Positions 1 to 7,694 of a stretch of DNA of 64,000 nt are shown here, piece by piece. How positions within the stretch are numbered: position 1 is the stretch's first letter; each line of letters begins with the position of its first letter. The translations under genes and the position numbers were made by a program. Under the pieces are notes generated by a model that saw only the letters and a list, made by a program, of their open reading frames with translations, ran no database searches and was not told where the DNA came from. Origin of the DNA: Barnesiella viscericola DSM 18177 (GTDB lineage: Bacteria > Bacteroidota > Bacteroidia > Bacteroidales > Barnesiellaceae); assembly GCF_000512915.1 (NCBI RefSeq), contig NZ_CP007034.1, positions 62,001 through 126,000 on the forward strand. The letters run 5' to 3'.

Positions 1-203
1 GCATCTTGCTTCTTGCGGCGCTCGTTGCGGATTTTTTCCCGGCGCTTCAAGGCCCATCGCAGCATGATGATGACCAGCAGCGTGATGACGATGATGCTGA
101 AATATTCCCAATAGTTCCCGCTCAGCAGCATGCCGCGGCCGAAGTAGGCCATGACGGCCAGGTAGATGACCAGGAGCAGGGTGATGATGTTGTAACGTTT
201 CAT
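1..203 (-). CDS. small membrane protein, C-terminus cut by window edge
   Basis: The minus-strand frame starts at ATG 203-201 and runs off the left edge, so only about 67 N-terminal residues are visible. It begins MKRYNIITLLLVIYLAVMAY and shows two hydrophobic stretches (about residues 5-20 and 35-48) followed by a very basic, Arg/Lys-rich segment, which suggests two membrane helices with a cytoplasmic basic tail. The start codon overlaps the stop of the upstream exonuclease gene (ATGA), so the two are probably translated together at the end of the yicC-gmk-nadD operon. I do not recognise the family and assign no function. The plus-strand frame over the same bases is a shadow. Confidence 0.6.
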   Translation of the reverse strand, partial: MKRYNIITLLLVIYLAVMAYFGRGMLLSGNYWEYFSIIVITLLVIIMLRWALKRREKIRNERRKKQD

Positions 204-856
204 TGTGGTTGAGATGAGGGGCGTTGCAGCAACGCCGGGTTTAACGAGGATAATTGAAATTCGCCCGATTGCAGGGCTTCGTATATCTTGATGCAGCTCC
301 ATGCGTCGGTAGCGGCATAGAGTTGCTGACTGTCGGTCAGGTGGTCGGCCTCCCAGTTGGAGAGGCGTTGTCCCTTGGAAATCTTTTTCCCCAGGACAAT
401 GGCGTAGATTTTTTGCAGGCTCTGGTCTTCGATGCCGTATCTCTTGACCACCTTCTGCAACTCCACGAAGTTGCGGGGGGTGAACTGTCCGTTGTTGAGG
501 CGTCCCAGCATGCAGAAGTCGTCTTTGAGCGAGATACCTACTTTCAGTATCGCCTCGTTTTCGAGCAACTGTTTCAGCAGCGGGGTAAAACCGATGCGGT
601 TGATTCGGAACAGGTAGCAGATGTCGTGGGTCGACAGTTGCATGAGGGCCACCTGGTTACTGTGCCCCTTCTTGAAGGTGGGGCGGGTCTCGGTGTCAAA
701 GCCGATAATCTTCTCGTGACTCAGCTGCTCCACCGCGTGGGCCGCACGCGAAGGGGTATCGATCACGACGATTTTCCCGGGGAAGGTCTCGATGGGTAAG
801 GTCGCAATAATCTCTTTGCTTATTTTTATTTTGTTGTCAGTCGTATCGTTCTCCAT
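200..856 (-). CDS. 3'-5' exonuclease domain protein (RNase D-like, DEDDy)
   Basis: A 218-residue single-domain protein of the DnaQ-like/RNase D exonuclease fold. Visible catalytic motifs are IIGFDTETRP (motif I, Asp and Glu), KVGISLKDD (motif II) and LYAATDAW near residue 180 (motif III, Tyr-x3-Asp, which makes it DEDDy). It lacks the HRDC domain of true RNase D, so it matches the short Bacteroidetes 3'-5' exonuclease proteins. By family it would remove nucleotides from the 3' end of RNA or DNA using two metal ions; the natural substrate is unknown. It lies 5 bases after the DUF5063 gene and overlaps the next membrane protein gene by 4 bases, so it is an internal operon gene. Confidence 0.85.
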   Translation of the reverse strand: MENDTTDNKIKISKEIIATLPIETFPGKIVVIDTPSRAAHAVEQLSHEKIIGFDTETRPTFKKGHSNQVALMQLSTHDICYLFRINRIGFTPLLKQLLENEAILKVGISLKDDFCMLGRLNNGQFTPRNFVELQKVVKRYGIEDQSLQKIYAIVLGKKISKGQRLSNWEADHLTDSQQLYAATDAWSCIKIYEALQSGEFQLSSLNPALLQRPSSQPQ

Positions 857-861
857 AATCG

Positions 862-1515
862 TTAATCCACATCATCGTTGAGTTTGTCGAAAATATCGTC
901 GTCCCCTTGTTGATGACCGAAAATATCGGTGTAATGGCTGGATTGTGTATGATGGTGGTGATGATGACCGCAATCGCAATGGTCGTCGTCCTCGTCATCT
1001 TCATCATCGTTGGGCGAGTACTTGATGTTGTGCAGCGCCCGCAGAACGTTTACCAGTTGTTGTCCCCAATAGGAGACAAAGTTTTCGTAGCAAATGTACA
1101 GGGCTTCGAGCATCTGGGGCTCGTTGCCCAAGCGATATATCGAGATAAAGTCTTTTAAGTCCTGATAGATGTCGGCAAGACCCTCCGAGATACTGGCGGC
1201 CAAGGGAGTCTCGCTGTATTTCATGTCGGTTTGGAACACTTCCAGGTAGTTGTCGTCTTCGCCCAGCAGGCTCTCCATGTTCAGTCTGATGGTTTCGTAC
1301 AGGCTTTCGGTAACGAACCGTTCGGTATATCCCTCCTCTTCGGGTTCTTCGGGCGAGAGCAGGGTGGCTTTGAGGTACAGCAGCGGGAGTATCTTGATGA
1401 TTTTGTCTATAAATTCGTCTCTTTCCAGTTCGGGAGTACGTTCGATAAAGGCGCAATATTCGGCACTTACGGTGACAAATTCGATGATGTTCTTTGAATA
1501 AATGCGTTCGTCCAT
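862..1515 (-). CDS. DUF5063 family protein with acidic, His-rich tail
   Basis: A 217-residue soluble, mostly helical protein that I recognise as the DUF5063 family common in Bacteroidales between nadD and an exonuclease gene; no function is established. The body (about residues 1-168) is conserved-looking. The C-terminus is unusual: an Asp/Glu run, then HCDCG followed by six consecutive histidines, then another acidic stretch (about residues 170-217). Such a tail could bind divalent metal, but that is inference from composition. Its ATG shares one base with the nadD stop (TAATG), indicating translational coupling. Confidence 0.75.
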   Translation of the reverse strand: MDERIYSKNIIEFVTVSAEYCAFIERTPELERDEFIDKIIKILPLLYLKATLLSPEEPEEEGYTERFVTESLYETIRLNMESLLGEDDNYLEVFQTDMKYSETPLAASISEGLADIYQDLKDFISIYRLGNEPQMLEALYICYENFVSYWGQQLVNVLRALHNIKYSPNDDEDDEDDDHCDCGHHHHHHTQSSHYTDIFGHQQGDDDIFDKLNDDVD

Positions 1516-2105
1516 TACTCGTTGTTTTTATAAAGTCCGTGTTTGATTATATAGTTATATACCGACTGGGGTACGAAATAGTTCATGTTCTTGCCGGCGG
1601 CGATACCCGCTCGCACCTGTGTCGATGAAATTTCGATGAGGGGAGCCCGGCAATATCGCACGGTGGGAGGGAGCTTTGTCTCGTCGATCTCGTAGCCCCG
1701 CCGGGGATAGATGCACACGTGGTATTCGTCGACGATGCGACGGCTTTCGTACCACCGGTCGAACAGCAGCCAGTTGTCGGCCCCGATGACGAGGGTGAAT
1801 TCGCGGTCGGGGTAGCGGCTTCTGAGGTGGTCGAGCGTGCGAATTGTGTAGGAGGGGAGGGGGAGCGAAAACTCCGCATCGGTCACCACGATTTTGGGAT
1901 TGCCCGTCACGGCGAGTCGCAGCATCTCGATGCGTTGCCGGTCGGCCTCGGGCGACAGCTTTTCCCGCAGGGGGTTCTGAGGCGTCACCGATATCCACAC
2001 CTCGTCGAACCCCTCGTATTCGCACAGGTAGCTGGCCAATATGAGGTGCCCCGTGTGGACGGGGTTGAACGTGCCTGAGAAGAAAGCTGTCTGGATTGGT
2101 TGCAT
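1515..2105 (-). CDS. nadD: nicotinate-nucleotide adenylyltransferase
   Basis: Transfers AMP from ATP to nicotinate mononucleotide, giving deamido-NAD, the step before NAD synthetase. The 196-residue protein has the nucleotidyltransferase motif GTFNPVHTGH at residues 11-20 (the HxGH signature) and the C-terminal ISSTQVR motif that binds ATP phosphates. Length is usual for the family. It sits 11 bases after gmk and overlaps the DUF5063 gene by one base, in the arrangement yicC-gmk-nadD common in Bacteroidetes. Cytoplasmic. Confidence 0.95.
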   Translation of the reverse strand: MQPIQTAFFSGTFNPVHTGHLILASYLCEYEGFDEVWISVTPQNPLREKLSPEADRQRIEMLRLAVTGNPKIVVTDAEFSLPLPSYTIRTLDHLRSRYPDREFTLVIGADNWLLFDRWYESRRIVDEYHVCIYPRRGYEIDETKLPPTVRYCRAPLIEISSTQVRAGIAAGKNMNYFVPQSVYNYIIKHGLYKNNE

Positions 2106-2116
2106 AATCGGGGGGG

Positions 2117-2692
2117 TCAGGGCTTGTCGAGGAACTGCCGTATGGTCTGGTAGGCCTCTTCCTGCGCTTTTTCTAAAATATCGTTGACAATGATACGGTC
2201 AAATTTCGGGGCGAACGAGAGCTCGTATTCGGCTTTGGCGATGCGGCTGGCTATCACCTCGGGGGCATCGGTGGCCCGGTGGTTGAGACGCCGTTTCAAC
2301 TCCTCGATGCTGGGGGGCTGGATAAAGAGGGCCAGTGCCTGGTTGCCATAATACTTCTTGATGTTGAGCCCGCCCACGACGTCGACGTCGAAAATGACGT
2401 TGCGACCGCTGTCGAGAATGCGCTCGACCTCGCTCTTCAAGGTGCCGTAGTATTTCCCGGCATAGACCTCCTCGTATTCCAGGAACTCGCCGTTGGCGAT
2501 GCGTCGCCTGAACTCTTCGGGCGAGATAAAGTAGTATTCAACCCCGTTCTTTTCGGTGCCCCGGGGTGCCCGGCTGGTGGCCGAAATCGAGAACGACAGA
2601 TTCAGGTCGCGGTTCAACAACGACTGTATGATGGTCGATTTTCCCGAGCCCGACGGTGCCGAAAATATGATAAGTTTGCCTCTCTTCTCCAT
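2117..2692 (-). CDS. gmk: guanylate kinase
   Basis: Phosphorylates GMP (and dGMP) with ATP to GDP, an essential step in GTP supply. The P-loop SAPSGSGKST lies at residues 11-20, followed by the GMP-binding segment with TSRAPRGTEKNGVEYYF (about residues 39-55) and the lid region with RLNHRATD. At 191 residues it is normal length. It starts 4 bases after the yicC stop, so the two are co-transcribed; a yicC-gmk pair is widely conserved in bacteria. Confidence 0.95.
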   Translation of the reverse strand: MEKRGKLIIFSAPSGSGKSTIIQSLLNRDLNLSFSISATSRAPRGTEKNGVEYYFISPEEFRRRIANGEFLEYEEVYAGKYYGTLKSEVERILDSGRNVIFDVDVVGGLNIKKYYGNQALALFIQPPSIEELKRRLNHRATDAPEVIASRIAKAEYELSFAPKFDRIIVNDILEKAQEEAYQTIRQFLDKP

Positions 2693-2696
2693 GAAA

Positions 2697-3569
2697 CTAC
2701 ATTACGTTTAATACCTGTTCCTTGATTTGTTCCAGCTCGTCTTTCATGCGCACGACGATGCGTTGCATCTCGGCTTGATTCGATTTGGAGCCGAGCGTGT
2801 TGATTTCGCGCCCCATCTCCTGACTGATGAATCCCAGTTTTTTGCCCTGGCCTTTGCCGGCCTGCATGGTTTCGAGAAAATATTTCAGGTGGTTGTCGAG
2901 GCGGTGTTTCTCCTCGTTGATGTCGAGCTTCTCGATGTAGTAGATCATCTCCTGCTCAAACCGGTTCTTATCGTAGTCGAAGTTCTCGATTTTCGACAGG
3001 GCATCGATGATGCGCCCCTTGATTTTCTCGATACGCTCCTTTTCGTAGGGTTCCACCTCTTTGAGCAGTCGGGCAATGTTGTCGATCTTCTCCTCGAAGA
3101 GATGTTGCAGCATGGCCCCCTCCTGAATGCGGAACTCTTCCAGGCGGGTGATGGCCTCGTCGACCGCCTTTTTCAAGGCGTTGATTTCGGCCTCGTCGAT
3201 TTCCGGGGATTCGGTACTCATGGCGTCGGGCATGCGCAGCAGCATCGAGATGCAATCCTCGGGCATGGCGATACCCAGTTTTTCCGAAGCCTCCTTCACT
3301 TGCTGGTAGTAACCTTCGAGCACGGGAATGTTGATTTGTGCCGAAGTCGTTTTGCCGATGGCTTCACAGTATACGAGAAAATCGACCTTGCCCCGTTCCA
3401 GTCGCTGGGCTATCTTGGAGCGTATCTCCATTTCCAACTCTCTGTATTGTTGGGGTATGCGGGTCGATAAGTCGAGTTGCTTGCTGTTCAGCGATTTTAT
3501 TTCAACGGTTATTTTTTTATGCGGCAATTCCACCACGGACTTACCGAAACCGGTCATCGATTGTATCAT
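2697..3569 (-). CDS. YicC/YloC family endoribonuclease
   Basis: A 290-residue protein beginning with the family signature MIQSMTGFGK and SLNSKQLDL, and ending with the DUF1732 region (FISQEMGREINTLGSKSN) and a helical basic tail. YicC/YloC proteins were long described only as stress-induced proteins and are now regarded as endoribonucleases acting on small RNA or mRNA; the exact substrate here is unknown. It is the first gene of the minus-strand housekeeping operon and is divergent from tsaB, with 162 bases between them. Confidence 0.88.
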   Translation of the reverse strand: MIQSMTGFGKSVVELPHKKITVEIKSLNSKQLDLSTRIPQQYRELEMEIRSKIAQRLERGKVDFLVYCEAIGKTTSAQINIPVLEGYYQQVKEASEKLGIAMPEDCISMLLRMPDAMSTESPEIDEAEINALKKAVDEAITRLEEFRIQEGAMLQHLFEEKIDNIARLLKEVEPYEKERIEKIKGRIIDALSKIENFDYDKNRFEQEMIYYIEKLDINEEKHRLDNHLKYFLETMQAGKGQGKKLGFISQEMGREINTLGSKSNQAEMQRIVVRMKDELEQIKEQVLNVM

Positions 3570-3586
3570 GTCAGTAAATGTTTTTG

Positions 3587-3594
3587 CAAATTTA
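3587..3594 (-). promoter_or_regulatory. candidate -7 promoter element for yicC operon
   Basis: On the minus strand these bases read TAAATTTG, an exact match to the Bacteroidetes -7 consensus TAnnTTTG, 17 bases upstream of the yicC ATG. No well-spaced -33 TTTG was found, so the call rests on the -7 box and the position. Confidence 0.45.
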
Positions 3595-3638
3595 ATCTTA
3601 ATTCCGTAGCAAAAGCAATATTATTGAAAAAAAAGCGC

Positions 3639-3646
3639 TATTTTTG
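3639..3646 (+). promoter_or_regulatory. candidate -7 promoter element for tsaB
   Basis: TATTTTTG, an exact TAnnTTTG match, lies 85 bases upstream of tsaB in the divergent yicC/tsaB gap. The -33 region is poor. A leader of about 80 bases would follow. Confidence 0.4.
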
Positions 3647-3731
3647 TACTCCCATTCACGCTATTGTGATACGTTTGTTTACCTCTTGGCGCCCAAAGCA
3701 GGCAGAGAGGTAGCTGTTTACCGATAAAATT

Positions 3732-4424
3732 ATGCCGAATATCATACACATAGAGACTTCCACGTCGGTATGTTCCGCCGCGCTCTCTTCCGACGGAGTC
3801 GTTCAATGTCATTTCGAGAGTTTCGACGGCCCCTCGCACGCCTCGTTGCTGGGTGCCTATGTCAAAGAGTTGATGACCTTTGCCCGCGACAAGTCGATTC
3901 GGGTCGACGCCGTGGCCGTGAGCAGCGGGCCCGGCTCGTATACCGGTCTGCGCATCGGAGTCTCCGAAGCCAAGGGGCTCTGTTTCGGGCTGGGTGTGCC
4001 TCTCATTGCCGTGCCTACGCTCGAACTGCTGGCCTGTACGACTCTCTTCAAGAACTATTTCGAGGAAGATGTGTTATACTGTCCCATGATCGATGCCCGT
4101 CGTATGGAGGTTTATGCCGCTGTCTACGACAATGCCCTCAATCTGGTGGCTCCGGTCGAGGCACGGGTCATCGACGAGAACTCCTTTGCCGACCTGCTGG
4201 CAACTCGCCGGGTGGTCTTCTCGGGCAACGGGGCGGCCAAATGCAAGGAGGTGATCAAGCACGAGAACGCTATCTTTGTCGACGGCATCGTCCCCCTGGC
4301 TACCGATATGCTGGCGCTGGCCGAGCGGGCCTTCCGCGAAAAACGGTTTGAAGATGTGGCCTATTTCGAGCCCTTCTATCTGAAAGAGTTTGTGGCCACC
4401 ACCCCCAAACATAAAGTTTTGTAA
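3732..4424 (+). CDS. tsaB: tRNA threonylcarbamoyladenosine biosynthesis protein TsaB
   Basis: TsaB is the non-catalytic ASKHA-fold partner of TsaD in forming N6-threonylcarbamoyladenosine at position 37 of ANN-decoding tRNAs. The 230-residue protein shows the N-terminal strand IIHIETSTSVCSAAL and the signature SSGPGSYTGLRIGVSEAKGL (about residues 64-83), which scaffolds TsaD binding. It lacks the metal-binding histidines of TsaD, as expected. It is divergent from yicC and 23 bases upstream of the DUF4290 gene. Essential in most bacteria. Confidence 0.93.
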   Translation: MPNIIHIETSTSVCSAALSSDGVVQCHFESFDGPSHASLLGAYVKELMTFARDKSIRVDAVAVSSGPGSYTGLRIGVSEAKGLCFGLGVPLIAVPTLELLACTTLFKNYFEEDVLYCPMIDARRMEVYAAVYDNALNLVAPVEARVIDENSFADLLATRRVVFSGNGAAKCKEVIKHENAIFVDGIVPLATDMLALAERAFREKRFEDVAYFEPFYLKEFVATTPKHKVL

Positions 4425-4447
4425 AAAGAAAAATCAACAAGAACACT

Positions 4448-5053
4448 ATGCAATATACCTCGGACTTAAAGAAACTGGTGTTGCCCGAATATGGGCGCAA
4501 TGTACAGCAGATGGTCGACCACTGCATGACCATCGAGGACCGGGCCGAGCGCACCCGCTGTGCCAACACCATTATCAATATCATGGGTAACCTGTTCCCC
4601 CACCTGCGCGACATCGAAGATTTCAAGCACAAGTTGTGGGACCACCTGGCCATCATGTCCGACTTCAAGCTCGACATCGATTATCCCTACGAGATTATCC
4701 GGAAGGAGAATCTGCACACGCACCCCGACCCGATACCTTATCAATCGTCGCCCATCAAGTATCGCCACTACGGCAAAATCATGGAGGAGATGCTGAAAAA
4801 GGCCGAGGAGATGCCGGCCGGTCCCGAGCGTGATGCCCTCGTGTCGATGCTGGCCAACCACATGAAAAAACTTTTCTACCAGTGGAATAAGGATTCGGTC
4901 GACGACGAAAAGATATTGAAGGACTTGAAGGAATACACTCACGGTGTAATCGATCTCGATCCGGCGACCTACCACCTGCGCGATGTGAAGGAACCGATTG
5001 TGCAACCACAGCGGGGCAAGTCGAAAAATAATTCAAAAAAAGCGGGTAAATAA
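4448..5053 (+). CDS. DUF4290 family protein
   Basis: A 201-residue soluble protein of the Bacteroidetes-specific DUF4290 family, starting MQYTSDLKKLVLPEYGRNVQ. The body is helical and rich in charged residues; the tail after about residue 185 is basic and low in complexity (GKSKNNSKKAGK). No function is established; its constant place between tsaB and murA in Bacteroidales suggests a housekeeping role, which is only inference. The last codons and the stop lie inside a terminator hairpin. Confidence 0.85.
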   Translation: MQYTSDLKKLVLPEYGRNVQQMVDHCMTIEDRAERTRCANTIINIMGNLFPHLRDIEDFKHKLWDHLAIMSDFKLDIDYPYEIIRKENLHTHPDPIPYQSSPIKYRHYGKIMEEMLKKAEEMPAGPERDALVSMLANHMKKLFYQWNKDSVDDEKILKDLKEYTHGVIDLDPATYHLRDVKEPIVQPQRGKSKNNSKKAGK

Positions 5054-5064
5054 CCGCTTTTTTT
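5034..5064 (+). terminator. intrinsic terminator overlapping the DUF4290 stop codon
   Basis: AGCGG at 5041-5045 pairs with CCGCT at 5054-5058, extended outward by a run of A pairing with a run of T (5059-5064). The TAA stop of the DUF4290 gene (5051-5053) is in the loop, so the basic lysine codons at the end of the protein double as the 5' arm. The A/T-flanked shape is compatible with bidirectional use. Confidence 0.75.
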
Positions 5065-5065
5065 G

Positions 5066-5073
5066 TATCTTTC
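5066..5073 (+). promoter_or_regulatory. possible -7 element for murA
   Basis: TATCTTTC matches seven of eight positions of TAnnTTTG, directly after the terminator and 26 bases upstream of the murA ATG. It would explain how murA is expressed after termination of the upstream transcript. No good -33 box. Confidence 0.3.
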
Positions 5074-5099
5074 ACTCATTAACCTTAAAAGCGAAAAGT

Positions 5100-6404
5100 A
5101 TGGCATCTTTTATTATTGAAGGCGGGCATCGTCTGCATGGAGAGTTGATACCGCAAGGCGCTAAGAATGAAGCACTGGAAGTTCTCTGCGCCACATTGCT
5201 CACCCCCGAAGAGGTGAAGATATACAATATCCCCGACATTCTCGATGTGAACAACCTCATACAACTGCTGCGCGACCTGGGGGTGACGGTCGAACGCATC
5301 GGGTTGAATGCGTACAGTTTCAAGGCCGACAAGATTAATCTCGACTACCTCAACAGCGACGAGTTCTTCCAGAAGGGAGCCGCACTGCGGGGATCGGTGA
5401 TGATTATCGGTCCGCTCCTTGCCCGCTTCGGGTATGCCGTTCTGCCCAAACCGGGAGGCGACAAGATTGGCCGCCGTCGGTTGGATACCCACTTCCTGGG
5501 CATTCAGAAACTGGGTGCCACCTTTACCTACTGTCCCAAGGCCCAGCGCTATGAAATCAAGGCCGACAAACTCACTGGCAGCTACATGCTGCTCGACGAG
5601 GCTTCGGTGACCGGAACCGCCAATATTCTGATGGCTGCCGTCCTGGCCGAGGGCGATACCACCATCTACAATGCTGCTTGCGAACCCTATCTGCAACAGC
5701 TCTCGAAGATGTTGAACCGCATGGGTGCCCGCATCGAAGGCATCGGGTCGAACCTGCTCACGATTCACGGCGTGTCGTCGCTCAAAGGGTGTGAGCACAC
5801 CATTCTGCCCGACATGATCGAGGTGGGCAGTTTCATCGGTATGGCCGCCATGACCCAGTCGGACATCACCATCAAGAACGTGTCGTACAACGACCTGGGT
5901 ATTATCCCCGACAGTTTCCGCCGGCTGGGCATTACCGTCGAGCAGAACGGCGACGACATACACATTCCCGAACACGAAAGCTACGAAATCGATACCTTTA
6001 TCGACGGCTCGATCATGACCTTTGCCGATGCCCCGTGGCCAGGACTCACTCCCGACCTGCTGAGCGTCTTCCTCGTGGTGGCTACCCAGGCCAAGGGGAG
6101 CGTGCTCATTCATCAGAAGATGTTCGAGAGCCGACTCTTCTTTGTCGACAAACTCATCGACATGGGGGCGCAGATTATCCTGTGCGACCCGCACCGGGCC
6201 GCCGTCATCGGTCAGGCTCGCGCTCACAAGCTGCGGGCGGCCAACATGGTGTCGCCCGACATTCGGGCCGGTATCGCCCTGCTCATTGCCGCCATGAGTG
6301 CCGAGGGGACGAGCCGTATCCACAACATCGACCAGATAGACCGGGGGTATCAGGACATCGACAAGCGGCTCAATGCCATCGGTGCCCGCATCACCCGGTT
6401 GTAA
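5100..6404 (+). CDS. murA: UDP-N-acetylglucosamine 1-carboxyvinyltransferase (Cys-to-Asp type)
   Basis: First committed step of peptidoglycan synthesis: transfers enolpyruvate from PEP to UDP-GlcNAc. The 434-residue protein has two EPSP-synthase-like domains, with QGAKNEALEVL carrying the conserved Lys22-Asn23 pair. The active-site loop reads KPGGDKIGRRRLDTH: the catalytic cysteine (Cys115 in E. coli) is replaced by Asp121, the codon GAC at 5460-5462. Enzymes with Asp here stay active but cannot be alkylated by fosfomycin. I start at ATG 5100 because it begins at the conserved MASFIIEGG and follows the terminator; an in-frame ATG 102 bases upstream would run back through the terminator and the DUF4290 gene. 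rimM follows after 15 bases. Confidence 0.95.
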   Translation: MASFIIEGGHRLHGELIPQGAKNEALEVLCATLLTPEEVKIYNIPDILDVNNLIQLLRDLGVTVERIGLNAYSFKADKINLDYLNSDEFFQKGAALRGSVMIIGPLLARFGYAVLPKPGGDKIGRRRLDTHFLGIQKLGATFTYCPKAQRYEIKADKLTGSYMLLDEASVTGTANILMAAVLAEGDTTIYNAACEPYLQQLSKMLNRMGARIEGIGSNLLTIHGVSSLKGCEHTILPDMIEVGSFIGMAAMTQSDITIKNVSYNDLGIIPDSFRRLGITVEQNGDDIHIPEHESYEIDTFIDGSIMTFADAPWPGLTPDLLSVFLVVATQAKGSVLIHQKMFESRLFFVDKLIDMGAQIILCDPHRAAVIGQARAHKLRAANMVSPDIRAGIALLIAAMSAEGTSRIHNIDQIDRGYQDIDKRLNAIGARITRL

Positions 6405-6419
6405 AACAAGAAAACAAGC

Positions 6420-6938
6420 ATGATTGAACGTGAAGAATTGATTAAGATAGGTCGGTTCAACAAACCGCACGGGGTGAAGGGCGAGTTGTCCTTCACCTTT
6501 ACCGACGATGTGTTCGACCGCACCGACTGTCCCTATATCGTCTGCGAAATCGACGGTATCTTCGTCCCCTTTTTCATCGAGGAGTGTCGCTTCAAGAGCG
6601 ATACTACCGCCTTGATGAAGCTCGAAGATGTCGACAACGAGACCGATGCCCGGGCCTTTTCGCTGCTCGATGTCTATTTTCCCAAGTCCTACTACGACAC
6701 GGCGGTCGAAGAGGAGGCCCCGAGCGACTATTTCATCGGGTTTACCGTGGTCGACAGCGAGCGGGGCGAGTTGGGTAAGATTGTGGCCGTCGACGACTCG
6801 ACCGAGAATGTGCTCTTCGAGATTGACCATGAGGGGCGCGAGTTGCTGGTTCCGGCCGTTGATGAGTTTGTGAGCGAGATTGACGAGGAGAACCGTCGGC
6901 TCTACATGACTATTCCCGAGGGACTGCTTACGTTGTAA
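6420..6938 (+). CDS. rimM: ribosome maturation factor RimM
   Basis: RimM binds ribosomal protein S19 and assists maturation of the 30S head and the 3' part of 16S rRNA. The 172-residue protein has the N-terminal RimM barrel (IGRFNKPHGVKGELSF, about residues 11-26) and a C-terminal PRC-barrel (DYFIGFTVVDSERGELGKI, then LLVPAVDEFVSEID). Length is normal. It sits between murA and a nitroreductase gene with short gaps, so the three are likely one transcript. Confidence 0.93.
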   Translation: MIEREELIKIGRFNKPHGVKGELSFTFTDDVFDRTDCPYIVCEIDGIFVPFFIEECRFKSDTTALMKLEDVDNETDARAFSLLDVYFPKSYYDTAVEEEAPSDYFIGFTVVDSERGELGKIVAVDDSTENVLFEIDHEGRELLVPAVDEFVSEIDEENRRLYMTIPEGLLTL

Positions 6939-6959
6939 ATCTAAAAAAACAGAGATGAT

Positions 6960-7601
6960 ATGATGAAACGAATTTTGTTTATTTTTCTGTCCGTGTGGTT
7001 CATCTTCACGGTCGTTGTGTTCGTGATATTTTTCTCGGGTACCAAGGATTCCAAGAGTAGCGGCGAAGGCATGCCGGTACTCGAAGCCATTGCAACCCGG
7101 GCCAGTGTGCGGGCCTATGCCGACAAGGCGGTTGAGCCCGAGAAAATCGAGCAGATTCTGCGGGCCGGTATGGCGGCTCCTACGGCTCGCAACCAACAGC
7201 CGTGGGCTTTTGTGGTGCTCGACGACAAGGCGCTGATGACCCAGTTGGCCGACTCGCTGCCCAATGCCAAGATGTTGGCTTCGGCTCCCGTGGCTATCGT
7301 GGTGTGCGGCGACCTGAGCAAAGCTATCGAAGGCGAGGGTGCCACCTATTGGATACAAGATGCTTCGGCAGCCACCGAGAATATCCTGCTGGCTGCTCAT
7401 GGTCTGGGGCTGGGTGCCGTGTGGACGGGAGCCTATCCCGTAATGAGCCGGGTAAAAGCCATTCGCGAGGTGCTGGGTCTACCGGCACAGATTATTCCGC
7501 TCAACGTGATTCCCATGGGCTACCCGCAGGGCGAAACGGCTCCCAAGGATAAGTGGAAACGCGAGAATGTGCGCCTGAACAACTGGGCTACGGCCTATTG
7601 A
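6960..7601 (+). CDS. membrane-anchored nitroreductase family protein
   Basis: A 213-residue FMN-dependent nitroreductase-fold protein. Residues 4-28 form a hydrophobic helix that looks like a signal anchor or uncleaved signal peptide, and the domain follows from about residue 40. Family motifs are TRASVRAYADKAV (FMN-phosphate arginines), AAPTARNQQPW and AAHGLGLGAVWTG. These enzymes use NAD(P)H to reduce nitro compounds, quinones or similar; the substrate is unknown. Two consecutive ATGs (6960 and 6963) could both serve. With the domain after an N-terminal helix, it may face the periplasm, which is unusual for the family. A terminator follows 23 bases after the stop. Confidence 0.85.
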   Translation: MMKRILFIFLSVWFIFTVVVFVIFFSGTKDSKSSGEGMPVLEAIATRASVRAYADKAVEPEKIEQILRAGMAAPTARNQQPWAFVVLDDKALMTQLADSLPNAKMLASAPVAIVVCGDLSKAIEGEGATYWIQDASAATENILLAAHGLGLGAVWTGAYPVMSRVKAIREVLGLPAQIIPLNVIPMGYPQGETAPKDKWKRENVRLNNWATAY

Positions 7602-7623
7602 CGAGGCGGCAGTTACGAGTTAT

Positions 7624-7661
7624 AAAAAAGCGAATCACTCATACGGGTGATTCGCTTTTTT
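7624..7661. terminator. bidirectional intrinsic terminator between nitroreductase and thiF
   Basis: GCGAATCAC (7630-7638) pairs perfectly with GTGATTCGC (7647-7655) around an 8-base loop, flanked by six As on the left and six Ts on the right. It can end both the plus-strand murA-rimM-nitroreductase transcript and the minus-strand thiamine operon, whose last gene stops 34 bases away. Confidence 0.9.
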
Positions 7662-7694
7662 ATGGTGTGTAGTGCTGCGGTACAGGCCTGCCGG

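Noticed and set aside
5085-7400. 771-codon open frame on the minus strand opposite murA, rimM and the nitroreductase
   Set aside because: The plus-strand genes are well-known families; the antisense frame is low in recognisable motifs and rich in His/Gly/Val as expected for reverse reading of GC-biased codons.
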